From Geobacillus thermodenitrificans subsp. thermodenitrificans DSM 465 (lineage in GTDB: Bacteria; Bacillota; Bacilli; Bacillales; Anoxybacillaceae): 64,000 bases of DNA. The notes beneath the pieces are model-generated. The model saw only the letters and a list, made by a program, of their open reading frames with translations. It searched no databases and was not told the origin of the DNA. The DNA lies in assembly GCF_000496575.1 (NCBI RefSeq), contig NZ_AYKT01000014.1:1-64000 (forward strand). The letters are read 5' to 3'. This document shows, piece after piece, positions 18,259-27,779 of this stretch. Both the position numbers and the translations under genes were made by a program. The first letter of the stretch is position 1. Every line of letters starts with the position of its first letter.

Positions 18259-18343
18259 ACTCGTTTTTCAACTAAGAAGAAAACTCTCCTTTCTTCTCTT
18301 CGCTCCTTTTCCCCATGTACAACGCATTTTCCCACAAATCCAA

Positions 18344-18376
18344 ACCGCCGGGTGGAACCATTCCACCGGGCGGCAT
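18344..18376 (-). terminator. terminator of uppP
   Basis: CCGCC-GGTGGAA pairs with TTCCACC-GGCGG (one internal mismatch) immediately after the uppP stop on the minus strand. The following T-tract is weak. Confidence 0.55.
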
Positions 18377-18379
18377 GAC

Positions 18380-19201
18380 TTAAAAGTATAAGAAGTAGAT
18401 GATAAAAGCAAGCGCGATCCGATACACCGCAAACGGCACGAGGCGGATGCGGTTAATCAGATGCAGGAAAAAGCGGATCGCGAGCAAAGCAAAGACAAAG
18501 GCGCTCAAAAAACCAGCGATAAAAAACGGGATATCGGCCACGGTGACGTATTGCCAGTTTTTCAAGAGCGACAGTCCGCTCGCTCCAGCCATAATCGGAA
18601 CAGCCATAATGAACGTGAAATCAGCCGCAGCGCGATGGCTCATGCCGACAAGCACACCACCAGCGATTGTCGATCCGGAGCGGGAAAATCCTGGCCATAA
18701 CGATAAACATTGCACTAAGCCGACAAGAAACGCCTGCTTATATGTAATTTGGTCGACCGTCTGCGCCCGTGCTGCTTTTTTCGCGAATCGGTCGGCAACG
18801 ATCATCAATAGCGCACCAAGCACAAGGCCGATGAGCACCGTCTTCGTTGAAAATAAATGTTCATCGATATAGTCTTCAAACAACACGCCAAGCACCCCAG
18901 CTGGGAGAAGGCCGATGATAACATGAAGAAGCGTCAGCCGCGGCTTCCCGCCCGGATGGCGGCCGCGAATACCAAGCAAGTCTAAAAATCGATCTTTGAA
19001 CACAACCACAGCAGCTAAAATCGAGCCGAGCTGGATAACGACTTTAAACGTATTGGCAGCGTATTTGCCTAAAAACTCGGTTGATTTCAGCCAAAGATCA
19101 TCGACAATAATCATATGGCCGGTCGAGGAAACAGGAGCAAATTCCGTTAATCCCTCCACCATTCCTAAAATGACGGCCTTCAATAACTCCATCCAATCCA
19201 T
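18380..19201 (-). CDS. uppP: undecaprenyl-diphosphatase UppP/BacA
   Basis: The 273-aa integral membrane phosphatase recycles undecaprenyl diphosphate for wall synthesis. The conserved EGLTEFAPVSSTGHM (catalytic Glu and Ser) lies at the N-terminus, and PGFSRSGSTIAGG at mid-protein. The frame is open 36 codons upstream, but ATG 19201 with AAAGGATG gives the family start; ATG at codon 4 is an alternative. It is located close to murG2 and convergent with it. Confidence 0.95.
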   Translation of the reverse strand: MDWMELLKAVILGMVEGLTEFAPVSSTGHMIIVDDLWLKSTEFLGKYAANTFKVVIQLGSILAAVVVFKDRFLDLLGIRGRHPGGKPRLTLLHVIIGLLPAGVLGVLFEDYIDEHLFSTKTVLIGLVLGALLMIVADRFAKKAARAQTVDQITYKQAFLVGLVQCLSLWPGFSRSGSTIAGGVLVGMSHRAAADFTFIMAVPIMAGASGLSLLKNWQYVTVADIPFFIAGFLSAFVFALLAIRFFLHLINRIRLVPFAVYRIALAFIIYFLYF

Positions 19202-19413
19202 CCGTGTCCATCCTTTCTGCGCGGGATCGTCCTTTTCTATACATATGGGCCAAGCGGCAAAATAGCACCCCGCTTTCGGCCGCGCCTGCTCTATTGTACT
19301 ATAAATCATTCATTTCTACTACCCACGCATTGTTCGGATGGACGCTTTGCTTGTACAAATAACGGCGCAGATCGGATGAATCCAACGGGGCTGCCCCATC
19401 AGTGGGATGCCGA

Positions 19414-20343
19414 TCAGCCGGATGCTTCCCCTAACTCTCCACGACGCTCTAAGTAATGATACAAGGCGCCGAGCAAGTTTGCATCGTTTTTAAACTGGCA
19501 CGTCGCCACAACCGGTTGAACTTTCGCGATCGGCACGAGCGACAACAGCACCGAAAGCCGCTTGTTAATTTCGTCAACAAAATCCGGACGGTTGCTAATG
19601 GCTCCGCCTAAAATGATTTTTTCCGGGTCGTATGCATACTGCAAGTTAAAAATGCCGTGGGCTAACGAGAAGTAAAACCGGTCGATCGCACTTTGCGCGG
19701 CCTCATCACCGCTCTCGGCCAACGCAAATACTTTTTCTCCGTCCAGTTCACTCTGTGGTATTCCCTTTTCCTCAGCAGTCATCCGGATCAGCGCACTTGT
19801 CGCCGCCAGTTCACTCCATGTTTTGCATTCAACCGTTCCGTTTTTATAGCGAACATCCATCAACATATAGCCAAATTCCCCACCGTGCAGGTGCACTCCT
19901 TTATGAATGTGCCCGTCTTTCACAATCGCCCCGCCGATACCGGTGCCGACAATGACAAACGCAATATCACGGCAGCCCCGCCCCGCTCCTTTCCATAACT
20001 CACCGAGCGCTGCGCAGTTTGCGTCGTTTTCCAGTTCTACCGGCAGGCCCGTCGCCCCGCCAAATACTTCTTTAAAGTTTGGGCCGTGAATGCACGGTAA
20101 GGCGCTGCTTCCGCCGATGATGCCGCTGTCGCTATCAACGCTGCCCGCGGAACTGATCGCGATGCCGGAAAGCTCATAATTCGCTCGAGCTTGACGAACA
20201 ATATGAAGTAAGTCATCGCGAAATTGATGAAAGTTATGACGCTCCGACCGATAACGCCCTTTCTGTAAAAAATCGCCATGCTCGTTCATGACGGCATGCT
20301 TCACATACGTACCACCGATATCAAAAACGATATAGTAACGCAT
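19414..20343 (-). CDS. ROK-family sugar kinase lacking the zinc motif
   Basis: The 309-aa ROK protein has the phosphate-binding DIGGTYVKHAVM (about 8-19), ENDANCAALGE with the catalytic-type Asp, VGTGIGGAIV, and HGGEFGYM. The usual zinc-binding CxCGxxGCxE element after the GE motif is missing; the equivalent stretch reads VECKTWSELAA. This matches the BglK/beta-glucoside kinase branch rather than glucokinase. ATG 20343 is preceded by AAGGAGGC. No sugar transporter or hydrolase is adjacent, so the sugar is unknown. ROK repressors are excluded because there is no HTH. Confidence 0.8.
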   Translation of the reverse strand: MRYYIVFDIGGTYVKHAVMNEHGDFLQKGRYRSERHNFHQFRDDLLHIVRQARANYELSGIAISSAGSVDSDSGIIGGSSALPCIHGPNFKEVFGGATGLPVELENDANCAALGELWKGAGRGCRDIAFVIVGTGIGGAIVKDGHIHKGVHLHGGEFGYMLMDVRYKNGTVECKTWSELAATSALIRMTAEEKGIPQSELDGEKVFALAESGDEAAQSAIDRFYFSLAHGIFNLQYAYDPEKIILGGAISNRPDFVDEINKRLSVLLSLVPIAKVQPVVATCQFKNDANLLGALYHYLERRGELGEASG

Positions 20344-20361
20344 CGATGACGCCTCCTTCAT

Positions 20362-20873
20362 TTTTATCTTTCCTCTTCTCGAGCGCCATGCGGCTTAGCT
20401 GTTTTCCTTCTTTTATGTATTCTATGTATTCGCCGTCGAGTCATCTGCTCCTCTCTGCCGCAAGGAAGAAGCTACCTCGTTTGGAGAGAACATCTCCCTT
20501 CCGTTACATTGACAGCGCTGTTTGCTCGTTGCAGACATTCTTTATGAAAAAGCTGAACGAGATCACACGCCAGAGGCAACTGCTTTCCTCATTGTAGTGG
20601 AACACTTTTTCATGTGTGTCAACAGCTTTTAACCAGGCGAGAGATGAAGAATACCACACACAACAATATTTATTTTTATAACCAACAACGTTTTCCAAAA
20701 ATGAAACAGCCTGAGTCCTTATGAATACAGAACTCAAGCTGTTTAAATATGTTTTTATTCCTGTTTACAAGGGGGCCACTTCAAAGCGAGACACCTTTTG
20801 GCGACAAGGCTACAACAAATCCGATCTTTCACATCACTGATAGACCGTATAATTTCTACCTTTTGGGATAATG
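20362..20873. other. 500-bp intergenic region
   Basis: Between the ROK kinase and spo0M no convincing gene is visible. A minus-strand TTGACA (about 20616-20621) is followed by a TACAAT with 20-base spacing, a weak promoter for the kinase. A hairpin AACAGC-TGAGT/ACTCA-GCTGTT (about 20705-20742) may terminate spo0M transcripts. Confidence 0.4.
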
Positions 20874-21869
20874 TTACAACCAATCCCCACCGTCAAATCC
20901 GTCGCCGCCATCAAACCAGTCACCCACGTCTAATCCGTCAGCGACATCATCCATCACATCCTCCACCACATCATCAAGCAGCTCTTCCGCGATCATTCCC
21001 GCCAACATTCCAGCCGCAAACCCGCCAACGGCTCCCGTCCATCCGTGTCGACCATGGTGCGAATGATGCGCAGATGGATAATGACTAGCGGAATGACGAT
21101 ACATCGGTGAAGACGGTGTGGCCAACGGTTGTCCGCCAAACGTACTGAACGCTCCAGCTGCCTGTACCGTTTCCTCCACGGTCTCTCGAATCAGACGCGC
21201 TGCCGCACTAGAATCGCGGAGCTGTTCGATCGGGATGAACAGTTCTCGTTTCAACTCGCGCTCCTTGCCAAAGCCGTGACGGACGTCCACTTCCATATGT
21301 AAACGCACGCCTTCTTCCTCGACAAGGGCAAAAAATTCGACTTCTTGGACGAGCCCATGAAATTCACCTGTCGGGAAGAACGAAAATTCTTGCCCATACG
21401 GTGTAATGCGTCCAGACGTCGGCTTTTCACGGAAACCAAGCTCTGCAAAAGCGGCAAAGATTTGTTCGAGCACTGTAGGAGGCAAGATCTCGATAGTATC
21501 CCGGTCATACGCATCCGCGCCACCTGCAATATCGAGCCGGGTGACGAACGTATAACGAACCATCGAGCGACTGATCGGTAAGTGCAGCGGCAATTGATAC
21601 GAAAATGGCAGCGTCTTCCGCTCCCCAGGCTGAATCGTGAACGAAGAAGCGACCGGAATAATCGCTACCGTGCGGCGGTATGACTTGCCTTGGACATGTA
21701 CTTCCAATTCAAGCGCCACTTCAAGTTTGCGGATTTGCTGTGCCACTGTTCCCCCTTCTAACCAAAATTCTCCTTCCAATATCTTCCCAAGCCGAACATG
21801 GGAATGGTGCAGGACGAGATCGACTTTTGCAGCACCAATGCCGAATTTAGATAATAATTTTTTCCACAA
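20874..21869 (-). CDS. spo0M: sporulation-control protein Spo0M
   Basis: The protein (331 aa from TTG 21869) shows the arrestin-like Spo0M N-terminus WKKLLSKFGIGAAKVDLVLHHS and EGEFWLEGGTVAQQIRKLEV. Spo0M influences Spo0A activation and cell morphology in B. subtilis. TTG 21869 is preferred over the upstream ATG 21911 because AAAGGAGAGAGG sits just before it and homologues start there. The C-terminal 90 residues are odd: a Ser/His-rich linker, a hydrophobic stretch GAVGGFAAGMLAGMIAEELL, and an Asp/Gly/Trp tail ending GGDGFDGGDWL. Confidence 0.9.
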   Translation of the reverse strand: MWKKLLSKFGIGAAKVDLVLHHSHVRLGKILEGEFWLEGGTVAQQIRKLEVALELEVHVQGKSYRRTVAIIPVASSFTIQPGERKTLPFSYQLPLHLPISRSMVRYTFVTRLDIAGGADAYDRDTIEILPPTVLEQIFAAFAELGFREKPTSGRITPYGQEFSFFPTGEFHGLVQEVEFFALVEEEGVRLHMEVDVRHGFGKERELKRELFIPIEQLRDSSAAARLIRETVEETVQAAGAFSTFGGQPLATPSSPMYRHSASHYPSAHHSHHGRHGWTGAVGGFAAGMLAGMIAEELLDDVVEDVMDDVADGLDVGDWFDGGDGFDGGDWL

Positions 21870-21935
21870 CGGACCTCTCTCCTTTTTGATGATGTATGCT
21901 TCATTCACCATTACGAATGAGCCGCACCAAAGGTG

Positions 21936-22571
21936 TCAACGAAACAATTTGATTAATCCAAGTACAATCAGCATGATGCCGGGTAATATCGTCGCTTTTT
22001 TCATCATTTTCGTTTCCGCCATCATGCAACCTAACATAAGCCCAAGCCGAATGAACAATGGATTAAACAATCCGACTAACAAAGCAAATGGTAAAGATGG
22101 AAAATTCAAGAGAGACGCGCTAATCCCAGCACCAAGAGCATCCATTGACAACGCAAGACCAAGCCATACAGCCTCTTTTCGACTAATTGAACCGGAACGG
22201 TCAAGATCGCCAAATTCAGGTTTTGTTAATACTTGGAGGGCGCTATGGGCCGCGTTTCCTTGCCCCATATCTTCCCATTCTGTCGCCACCGCCTCCTTCT
22301 GTCTTGTTTTATATACATTGTAGATGGCCCATCCCCCGAGGATGATGAGAATAAAGGATGCAAGCCCCCGTTCTACTCCCCATGGCAAAAAGATCGCCAG
22401 CAGCCGACCGATATTCATCGATATCAATATCATAACTACCGACATACACGCAATGAGTGTCAACGAAGGCAGAGGGAAACGTACTTTTCTCATTCCGTAG
22501 GACATTCCTACGCTCAAACTGTCTATGCTTACACTAAAAGCCAATAAAATCATCGATATCCATAACCACAT
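21936..22571 (-). CDS. ytaF: sporulation membrane protein YtaF (MntP-like fold)
   Basis: The 211-aa membrane protein has two homologous halves each with an acidic membrane motif: FSVSIDSLSVGMSYGMRKVRFP and LALSMDALGAGIS. Six hydrophobic segments are visible, separated by a hydrophilic loop (about 95-130). The family covers sporulation protein YtaF and Mn exporter MntP; the full sequence fits YtaF better. ATG 22571 follows AGGGGGGAT; the upstream open frame of 59 codons is not coding-like. It is adjacent to spo0M but with its own start signals. Confidence 0.8.
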   Translation of the reverse strand: MWLWISMILLAFSVSIDSLSVGMSYGMRKVRFPLPSLTLIACMSVVMILISMNIGRLLAIFLPWGVERGLASFILIILGGWAIYNVYKTRQKEAVATEWEDMGQGNAAHSALQVLTKPEFGDLDRSGSISRKEAVWLGLALSMDALGAGISASLLNFPSLPFALLVGLFNPLFIRLGLMLGCMMAETKMMKKATILPGIMLIVLGLIKLFR

Positions 22572-23237
22572 TTTTATCCCCCCTGCCGCACTATATGCTT
22601 TCCCGGACAGAAAGGGTACTTTTTCACCATTCGACATACATCGATTTCCGGGGAAATATTTCTTGTCTTCTCGACACATTTTTGTAATAAGCGCCGCGCA
22701 TTGTGTCACCTGCAACTTCCTTCCGCTAGCTGTTGAACACTCCCCCATCTACAGTCGATGTGGAAAAACACCGATTGATCCCCCTACTTACCTATGACAA
22801 TGGGTGGGGGTATCGGTTCAGGATGATCAATCTGATCCCGCTTAAACTGATTAAAACCACAACAATTTTTATCATAACATCCTCTTTGTCTAATAAAATG
22901 GGTAAAGGGCATGGACACTGACATCGGAATATTTTTGAACAAACATTGAAACCTTTTCGTCTTCCATTCGTCTATATGTATGGTATATAAATGGAAGTCC
23001 AACACTATACGGGGAGCAGACAACAGGAAAGGAGGCATACGGCAGTCCTAAAAAAACATTCCATTGACTTTTGGCAATGGAAGTATTATGCTACTTGACA
23101 TGGAGACGTTCCGATGTAAAATGATGTAATAGCGCAAATTGCGTTGCACGGTGCAGTAGCTGTTTATATAAAATTGTAGAAATAAATTGTTTAAGAATAT
23201 GAGACAATGGATATGAGACAAAGGAGGAGAAGAGAAC
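22572..23237 (+). promoter_or_regulatory. intergenic region with ltaS promoter
   Basis: The 22572-23060 part holds no gene I can support. For ltaS, TTGACA (23095-23100) and TAAAAT (23117-23122) are 16 bases apart on the plus strand. A second, weaker pair TTGACT (23064-23069) / TATGCT (23087-23092) lies upstream with 17-base spacing. This gives a transcript with about 110 bases of leader. Confidence 0.6.
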
Positions 23238-25217
23238 GTGAAAACGATTGGGGAAAAGTTGCTAAATAAGTACCGTTCTCTCCCTAACCAAGGTATAGGT
23301 TTTTTTATTTTTGCGGTGCTCTTATTTTGGCTGAAGACGTATGTCACTTATTTAGCGGAGTTTAACCTTGGCATTAGTAACTCCATGCAGGAGTTTTTGC
23401 TATTTATCAATCCGCTCAGCTCAGCGGTGTTTTTCCTTGGTTTAGCATTCTTAGCCAAAGAAACACGCTTTTATCGATGGCTTATTATTATTAATTTCAT
23501 TCTATCGTTCATCTTATACGCCAATATCGTCTATTATCGCTTTTTCAGCGATTTTATTACATTACCGACGTTGACACAAACGAAAAACTTCGGTGATCTG
23601 GGCGGAAGTATTTTGGAGTTGCTCAGATGGTATGATGTGTTTTATTTCTTGGACACGGCCATTTTAGCGGTCATCATTTTTTCGAAACGGTTCTCGCTCC
23701 CGCAAGTGCGGGCCGGTCGTCTCAAAAAAGGTGTCATTTTTTCCTCAGCCATTTTAATGTTCAGCGTCAACTTGGCGCTTGCTGAGGCCGATCGTCCGCA
23801 ACTGCTGACAAGAACGTTTGACCGCAATTATATCGTCAAATATTTAGGTGTATACAACTACTTGATTTACGATGCGATCCAAAGCATGAAATCATCGACA
23901 CAGCGGGCGTTTGCGAACAAAAGTGACATTACGACGGTGCTGAACCATGTGCAAGCGACGTACGCTGAGCCGAATCCGAAATATTTCGGTGTGGCAAAAG
24001 GGAAAAACGTCATTTACATCCATCTGGAATCACTGCAAAACTTTGTCATTAACTACAAACTGCACGGGGAAGAGGTCACCCCGTTCCTAAACTCGCTCAC
24101 CCGCGATCCGAATACGTTCTATTTTGATAACTTTTTCCACCAAACAGGACAAGGGAAAACATCGGACGCGGAGTTTATGTTAGAAAACTCGCTGTACGGC
24201 CTGCCGCAGGGCGCTGTCTTTACGACAAAAGGACAAAATACGTATCATGCGGCTCCGGCCATTTTGCGCCAATACGGCTATACAAGCGCTGTTTTTCACG
24301 GCAACTACAAATCATTCTGGAACCGTGATGAAATTTACAAATCGTTCGGGTTTGATCATTTCTTTGACGCCAGCTACTACAGCATGAAAGACGAAGACGT
24401 CTTGAACTATGGATTGAAAGACAAACCATTCTTCCGGGAGTCGATTCCGCTGTTAGAAACGTTGAAAGAGCCGTTCTACGCGAAATTTATTACACTGTCG
24501 AACCACTTCCCATATCCGATTGGCGAGGAAGAAGCAACGATTGCGCCAGCGACGACGGGAGATGGCTCGGTCGACCGTTATTTCCAAACGGCTCGTTACT
24601 TGGATGAGTCGCTCAAAGAGTTCTTTGATTACTTGAAAGAATCCGGTCTGTACGACCGTTCGGTCATCATTTTATACGGCGACCATTACGGCATTTCGGA
24701 AAACCATAACAAAGCGATGTCGCAAATTCTAGGCAAGGAAATTACGCCGTATGAGCACGCTCAGTTACAACGAGTCCCACTGTTCATTCATGTGCCAGGC
24801 GTCAAAGGTGGCACGATTCACGAGTTCGGTGGGCAAATCGACTTGTTGCCGACGCTGTTGCACTTGCTCGGCATCGATACGAAAAACTATGTCCACTTCG
24901 GAACGGATTTGTTGTCGCCAGACCATCAAGAAATGGTTCCGTTCCGCAACGGCGACTTTGTCACGCCGACAGTCACATCAGTCAACGGTAAATACTATGA
25001 TACAAAAACGGGTGAACCGCTTGAAGAGACGCCAGAAATTCAACGTCTCGAACAAATCGCCCGTACGAAGCTCGATTTATCGGATAAAGTCGTTTACGGC
25101 GATTTACTCCGGTTCTATACCCCGAAAGGCTTCGAGCCGGTCGACCCGTCGAAATACGACTATAACAACCGCGGAGGCTACAACAACCGCGAAAGCAAAG
25201 AGGGAAGCGCTCAATAA
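23238..25217 (+). CDS. ltaS: lipoteichoic acid synthase
   Basis: The 659-aa protein has five N-terminal membrane helices (about 20-185) and an extracellular sulfatase-fold domain that polymerises glycerol phosphate onto a glycolipid anchor. Residues aligned with S. aureus LtaS: Glu264 in HLES, Thr308 in GQGKTSDAEF (nucleophile), His423 in SNHFPYP, Asp482/His483 in YGDHYG. A signal-peptidase site is likely after TQRAFA (226). The start is GTG 23238 behind AAAGGAGGAG. A UgtP-like glycosyltransferase at 14249 could supply its glycolipid anchor. Confidence 0.94.
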   Translation: MKTIGEKLLNKYRSLPNQGIGFFIFAVLLFWLKTYVTYLAEFNLGISNSMQEFLLFINPLSSAVFFLGLAFLAKETRFYRWLIIINFILSFILYANIVYYRFFSDFITLPTLTQTKNFGDLGGSILELLRWYDVFYFLDTAILAVIIFSKRFSLPQVRAGRLKKGVIFSSAILMFSVNLALAEADRPQLLTRTFDRNYIVKYLGVYNYLIYDAIQSMKSSTQRAFANKSDITTVLNHVQATYAEPNPKYFGVAKGKNVIYIHLESLQNFVINYKLHGEEVTPFLNSLTRDPNTFYFDNFFHQTGQGKTSDAEFMLENSLYGLPQGAVFTTKGQNTYHAAPAILRQYGYTSAVFHGNYKSFWNRDEIYKSFGFDHFFDASYYSMKDEDVLNYGLKDKPFFRESIPLLETLKEPFYAKFITLSNHFPYPIGEEEATIAPATTGDGSVDRYFQTARYLDESLKEFFDYLKESGLYDRSVIILYGDHYGISENHNKAMSQILGKEITPYEHAQLQRVPLFIHVPGVKGGTIHEFGGQIDLLPTLLHLLGIDTKNYVHFGTDLLSPDHQEMVPFRNGDFVTPTVTSVNGKYYDTKTGEPLEETPEIQRLEQIARTKLDLSDKVVYGDLLRFYTPKGFEPVDPSKYDYNNRGGYNNRESKEGSAQ

Positions 25218-25240
25218 GCGCCTCCCTCTTTTTTTCTAAC
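25199..25240. terminator. shared terminator of ltaS and aprX
   Basis: AGAGGGA-AGCGC and GCGC-CTCCCTCT pair with one bulge, followed by TTTTTTTC on the plus strand and A-rich sequence on the other. It overlaps the ltaS stop codon. Confidence 0.8.
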
Positions 25241-26564
25241 GCTTCAGTAACTGTTCGATGGCCCGCTTCGCATTCACGTAACCCGCCCCATATACGTTCG
25301 GGTCGCGGTCTTTCCATAAATCGGCACTGTCCCTTAACGCCTTCTTGATCTCGTCCGGCGTTGCATCTGGTTTGGCCTGAAGCATTAAAGCAACAATGCC
25401 AGCACAAATCGGCGTCGCCATCGATGTGCCGGACATCGACATATAATAGTCACCAACCCGGCTTTGCTTATTCATCTTGTCAAGAAACGAACGTGGGGCA
25501 CGAAGCGATATAATGTTGACCCCGGGAACGACCAGATCCGGTTTTGTCACACCATATCTTGTCGGCCCCCGGCTCGAAAAAGGCGCTACAGCATCATCGG
25601 TGCGTGTTGACGCTGTATCACGGTCATCAAGGGCACCGACAGTAATGATGCGGTCGCTAATGCCTGGGCTGGCAATCGTCCCATAATTCGGCCCCTCATT
25701 TCCCGCTGCCGCACAGACAACAATGCCATTTTCCCATGCCCGCTCAGCGACTTGTACAAGTGGATCGTCATTTTCAGCCGGGAACGGCTGTGGTTCCCCA
25801 CCAAGCGATAAAGAAATAATATGAATTGGATTGGCCGGGTTTTTCTTGTTGTAGTCGATGCACCATTCAATACCGCGCATAATGGTTTCTAGCGTCCCCA
25901 TCCCTGAGCGATTGAGCACTTTGACGCCAACGAGGTTCGCCTCATACGCTGGCCCGGCGTATAGCCCGTCCGACATGCGTCCGTTTCCGGCCGCATCGCC
26001 AGCGCAGTGAGTTCCATGTCCGTTATCATCATACGGTGCCGTTTTTCCATTCACCAAGTCGACAAACGCCGTAATCCGCCCCTCTAAATCCGGATGAGGG
26101 TCAATGCCTGTGTCGACAATCGCAATCGTCACTCCTTTGCCGCTCAGCTCTGTTTCATTGACAGTGACGTGTTTCGCATTGGCCGATGGCACCGCGTTGT
26201 TTAATACCGCCTTGATCGTGCGGTTGAGATACACTTTTTTCACTTTTGGATTCTCCAGCAACTGCTCAAGTGCTGCCGGTGTCACTGTCGCGCTCCATAT
26301 CGGGACATGACGGAAATGGTGATGCGTTTTCATGCGAAAATGATTCCGTTCCGCCTCGGTGAGCGCTTCAATCCCTTCATCGTCATCAACCTCGATCAGA
26401 ACAGAAACAGTCCGCCACTTCCGCAGCCAGCGCTCGATCCAACGGTGGAAAATGCATGGCATGCGTGTCATCGGTTTGTACATGTTGACAAGCGTATGGC
26501 GGAGAGGGTGATCAAGCCGCCCCGCATGACGGCGGGCTAACTGCACAATCGAATAGCCAAACAC
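25236..26564 (-). CDS. aprX: S8 subtilisin-family protease AprX
   Basis: The 442-aa subtilase has Asp in VDTGIDPHPDL, His in NGHGTHCAGDAAG and Ser in SGTSMATPICAG. There is no signal peptide; an N-terminal inhibitor-like region (about 1-110) precedes the catalytic domain, as in intracellular AprX of B. subtilis. It starts at GTG 26564 after GGGGGAAGGG. Convergent with ltaS and separated by one terminator. Expected role: cytoplasmic protein degradation in stationary phase. Confidence 0.92.
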   Translation of the reverse strand: MFGYSIVQLARRHAGRLDHPLRHTLVNMYKPMTRMPCIFHRWIERWLRKWRTVSVLIEVDDDEGIEALTEAERNHFRMKTHHHFRHVPIWSATVTPAALEQLLENPKVKKVYLNRTIKAVLNNAVPSANAKHVTVNETELSGKGVTIAIVDTGIDPHPDLEGRITAFVDLVNGKTAPYDDNGHGTHCAGDAAGNGRMSDGLYAGPAYEANLVGVKVLNRSGMGTLETIMRGIEWCIDYNKKNPANPIHIISLSLGGEPQPFPAENDDPLVQVAERAWENGIVVCAAAGNEGPNYGTIASPGISDRIITVGALDDRDTASTRTDDAVAPFSSRGPTRYGVTKPDLVVPGVNIISLRAPRSFLDKMNKQSRVGDYYMSMSGTSMATPICAGIVALMLQAKPDATPDEIKKALRDSADLWKDRDPNVYGAGYVNAKRAIEQLLKR

Positions 26565-26647
26565 TGCCCTTCCCCCTTCCTTCGTTGATTGCTATACTCA
26601 TATGATGAATGGACAAAGAAGGAAGCGGCATTTCCACTAGAACCGAC

Positions 26648-26685
26648 GAAAAAACGCTTGCCTCATTAAAACTAGGCAAGCGTTC
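26648..26685 (-). terminator. terminator of the amidase gene
   Basis: ACGCTTGCCT (plus-strand left arm) pairs with AGGCAAGCGT; on the minus strand the stem is followed by TTTTTTCG. It begins at the amidase stop. Confidence 0.8.
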
Positions 26686-26688
26686 CCA

Positions 26689-27420
26689 TCATTCCTCTAC
26701 TTGCTCAAGCACAATCCGTTTCGCTCTTCCTAAATAATGCTCCACTTGGCGCAACACGTTGTCTGGTTCAACAAAAGCACCGACTTGCTTCCCATCCACG
26801 ATGACACGCGTCAAACGGCCAGTGCTCGGCATGCCTTTGTCTGGATCTCTAGGAGGATTGTTCGGGTTACTTGCTTTCTTCTTCAATCCAAGTGCCCGTT
26901 CCAACCCGTTGACATGACCGCGGGCAATCATCCGCAAAAAATTAGGGTCGGTCAATTGTTTTGCGTCTTCCTTATGGTCGATAAACCCGTTTTCCGTCAA
27001 CACCGCCGACATTTTCGTTTCCCTTAGCACATGAAAATTGGCTTTCTTTTTGCCGCGGTCGCGGAATTGAGTCGCTCGGACAATTTCTTCATGCAGCACA
27101 TCGCGAATGCGGGCCGTTTGGGAGCTTTCCGACAGCCCATGGTAAATGTAGTCTTCAAATCCTGTGCCACCGCCCGCATTCACGTGAATTGACACATATA
27201 GATCGGCTCCCCAACTATTGGCCCGCCTCGTCCGTTCAGCAAGCGATACCGTTTCATCTTTCGTTCGGCTCAGCTGCACCGAGACTCCTTCGTACTCGTT
27301 TTGCAAAATGCGGCTTATCTCCAAGGCGATGGACAGCGTGATATCCTTCTCACGCAATCCGTTGCCGACCGCGCCCGTATCATTGCCCCCATGCCCTGGA
27401 TCAAGAAAAATCTTCGGCAT
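26689..27420 (-). CDS. N-acetylmuramoyl-L-alanine amidase, CwlC-like
   Basis: The 243-aa protein starts directly with the Amidase_3 domain (PKIFLDPGHGGND): zinc ligands His10, Glu24, His79 (YVSIHVNAGG), catalytic Glu143 (LTENGFID). No signal peptide is present, as in B. subtilis CwlC, the late-sporulation mother-cell lysis amidase to which the segment GTGFEDYIY to RGKKKANFHVLRE is very similar. The C-terminal SPOR repeats of CwlC are replaced by a shorter tail (about 185-243). ATG 27420 follows AAGGGGAAGGGAG. Confidence 0.88.
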   Translation of the reverse strand: MPKIFLDPGHGGNDTGAVGNGLREKDITLSIALEISRILQNEYEGVSVQLSRTKDETVSLAERTRRANSWGADLYVSIHVNAGGGTGFEDYIYHGLSESSQTARIRDVLHEEIVRATQFRDRGKKKANFHVLRETKMSAVLTENGFIDHKEDAKQLTDPNFLRMIARGHVNGLERALGLKKKASNPNNPPRDPDKGMPSTGRLTRVIVDGKQVGAFVEPDNVLRQVEHYLGRAKRIVLEQVEE

Positions 27421-27508
27421 CTCCCTTCCCCTTTCCGTCATTTGGGAGTTTGTTACTATTAGAATAAGCATGTCATTCCAAAATGCCATAGATACTTCCC
27501 CAGGGCAA

Positions 27509-27547
27509 CAAAATAAGGCGCAACCGTTTTCTGCGGTTGCGCCTTAT
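27509..27547. terminator. symmetric terminator-like hairpin
   Basis: ATAAGGCGCAACCG and CGGTTGCGCCTTAT form a 14-bp perfect stem with loop TTTTCTG. It lies upstream of the amidase and about 230 bases beyond the end of the small membrane protein gene at 27780, whose minus-strand transcripts it could stop. The rest of 27550-27779 shows nothing. Confidence 0.6.
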
Positions 27548-27779
27548 GCTCCGTACCGAACTGGTGACTCAGAAAGTTTGATTTCATTCCTTCAAGCGAC
27601 TTAACTATTTTCTCCTATCCTACTTCCAAGCGACCTGTTGATTTATATCTTCAGGTGATGCTCCCAGGTAAAGCTTTCAATCAATCCCCCTGAAAACTTC
27701 ATATTTGGTTGCAAATCCATTTGTAAAGAGGAAAATAAGAAAGAAAAGACTCCACAAATACAGCTACCACATTTTTCAG

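Noticed and set aside
22733-23038. Short frames on both strands before ltaS (22733-22921, 22784-23038)
   Set aside because: No start signals, no hydrophobic or domain pattern, and they lie in an AT-rich promoter region.
25132-25198. YNNRGGYNNRE repeat at the LtaS C-terminus as a possible repeat protein or phase-variable tract
   Set aside because: Only two short copies, consistent with a normal variable C-terminal tail of LtaS.
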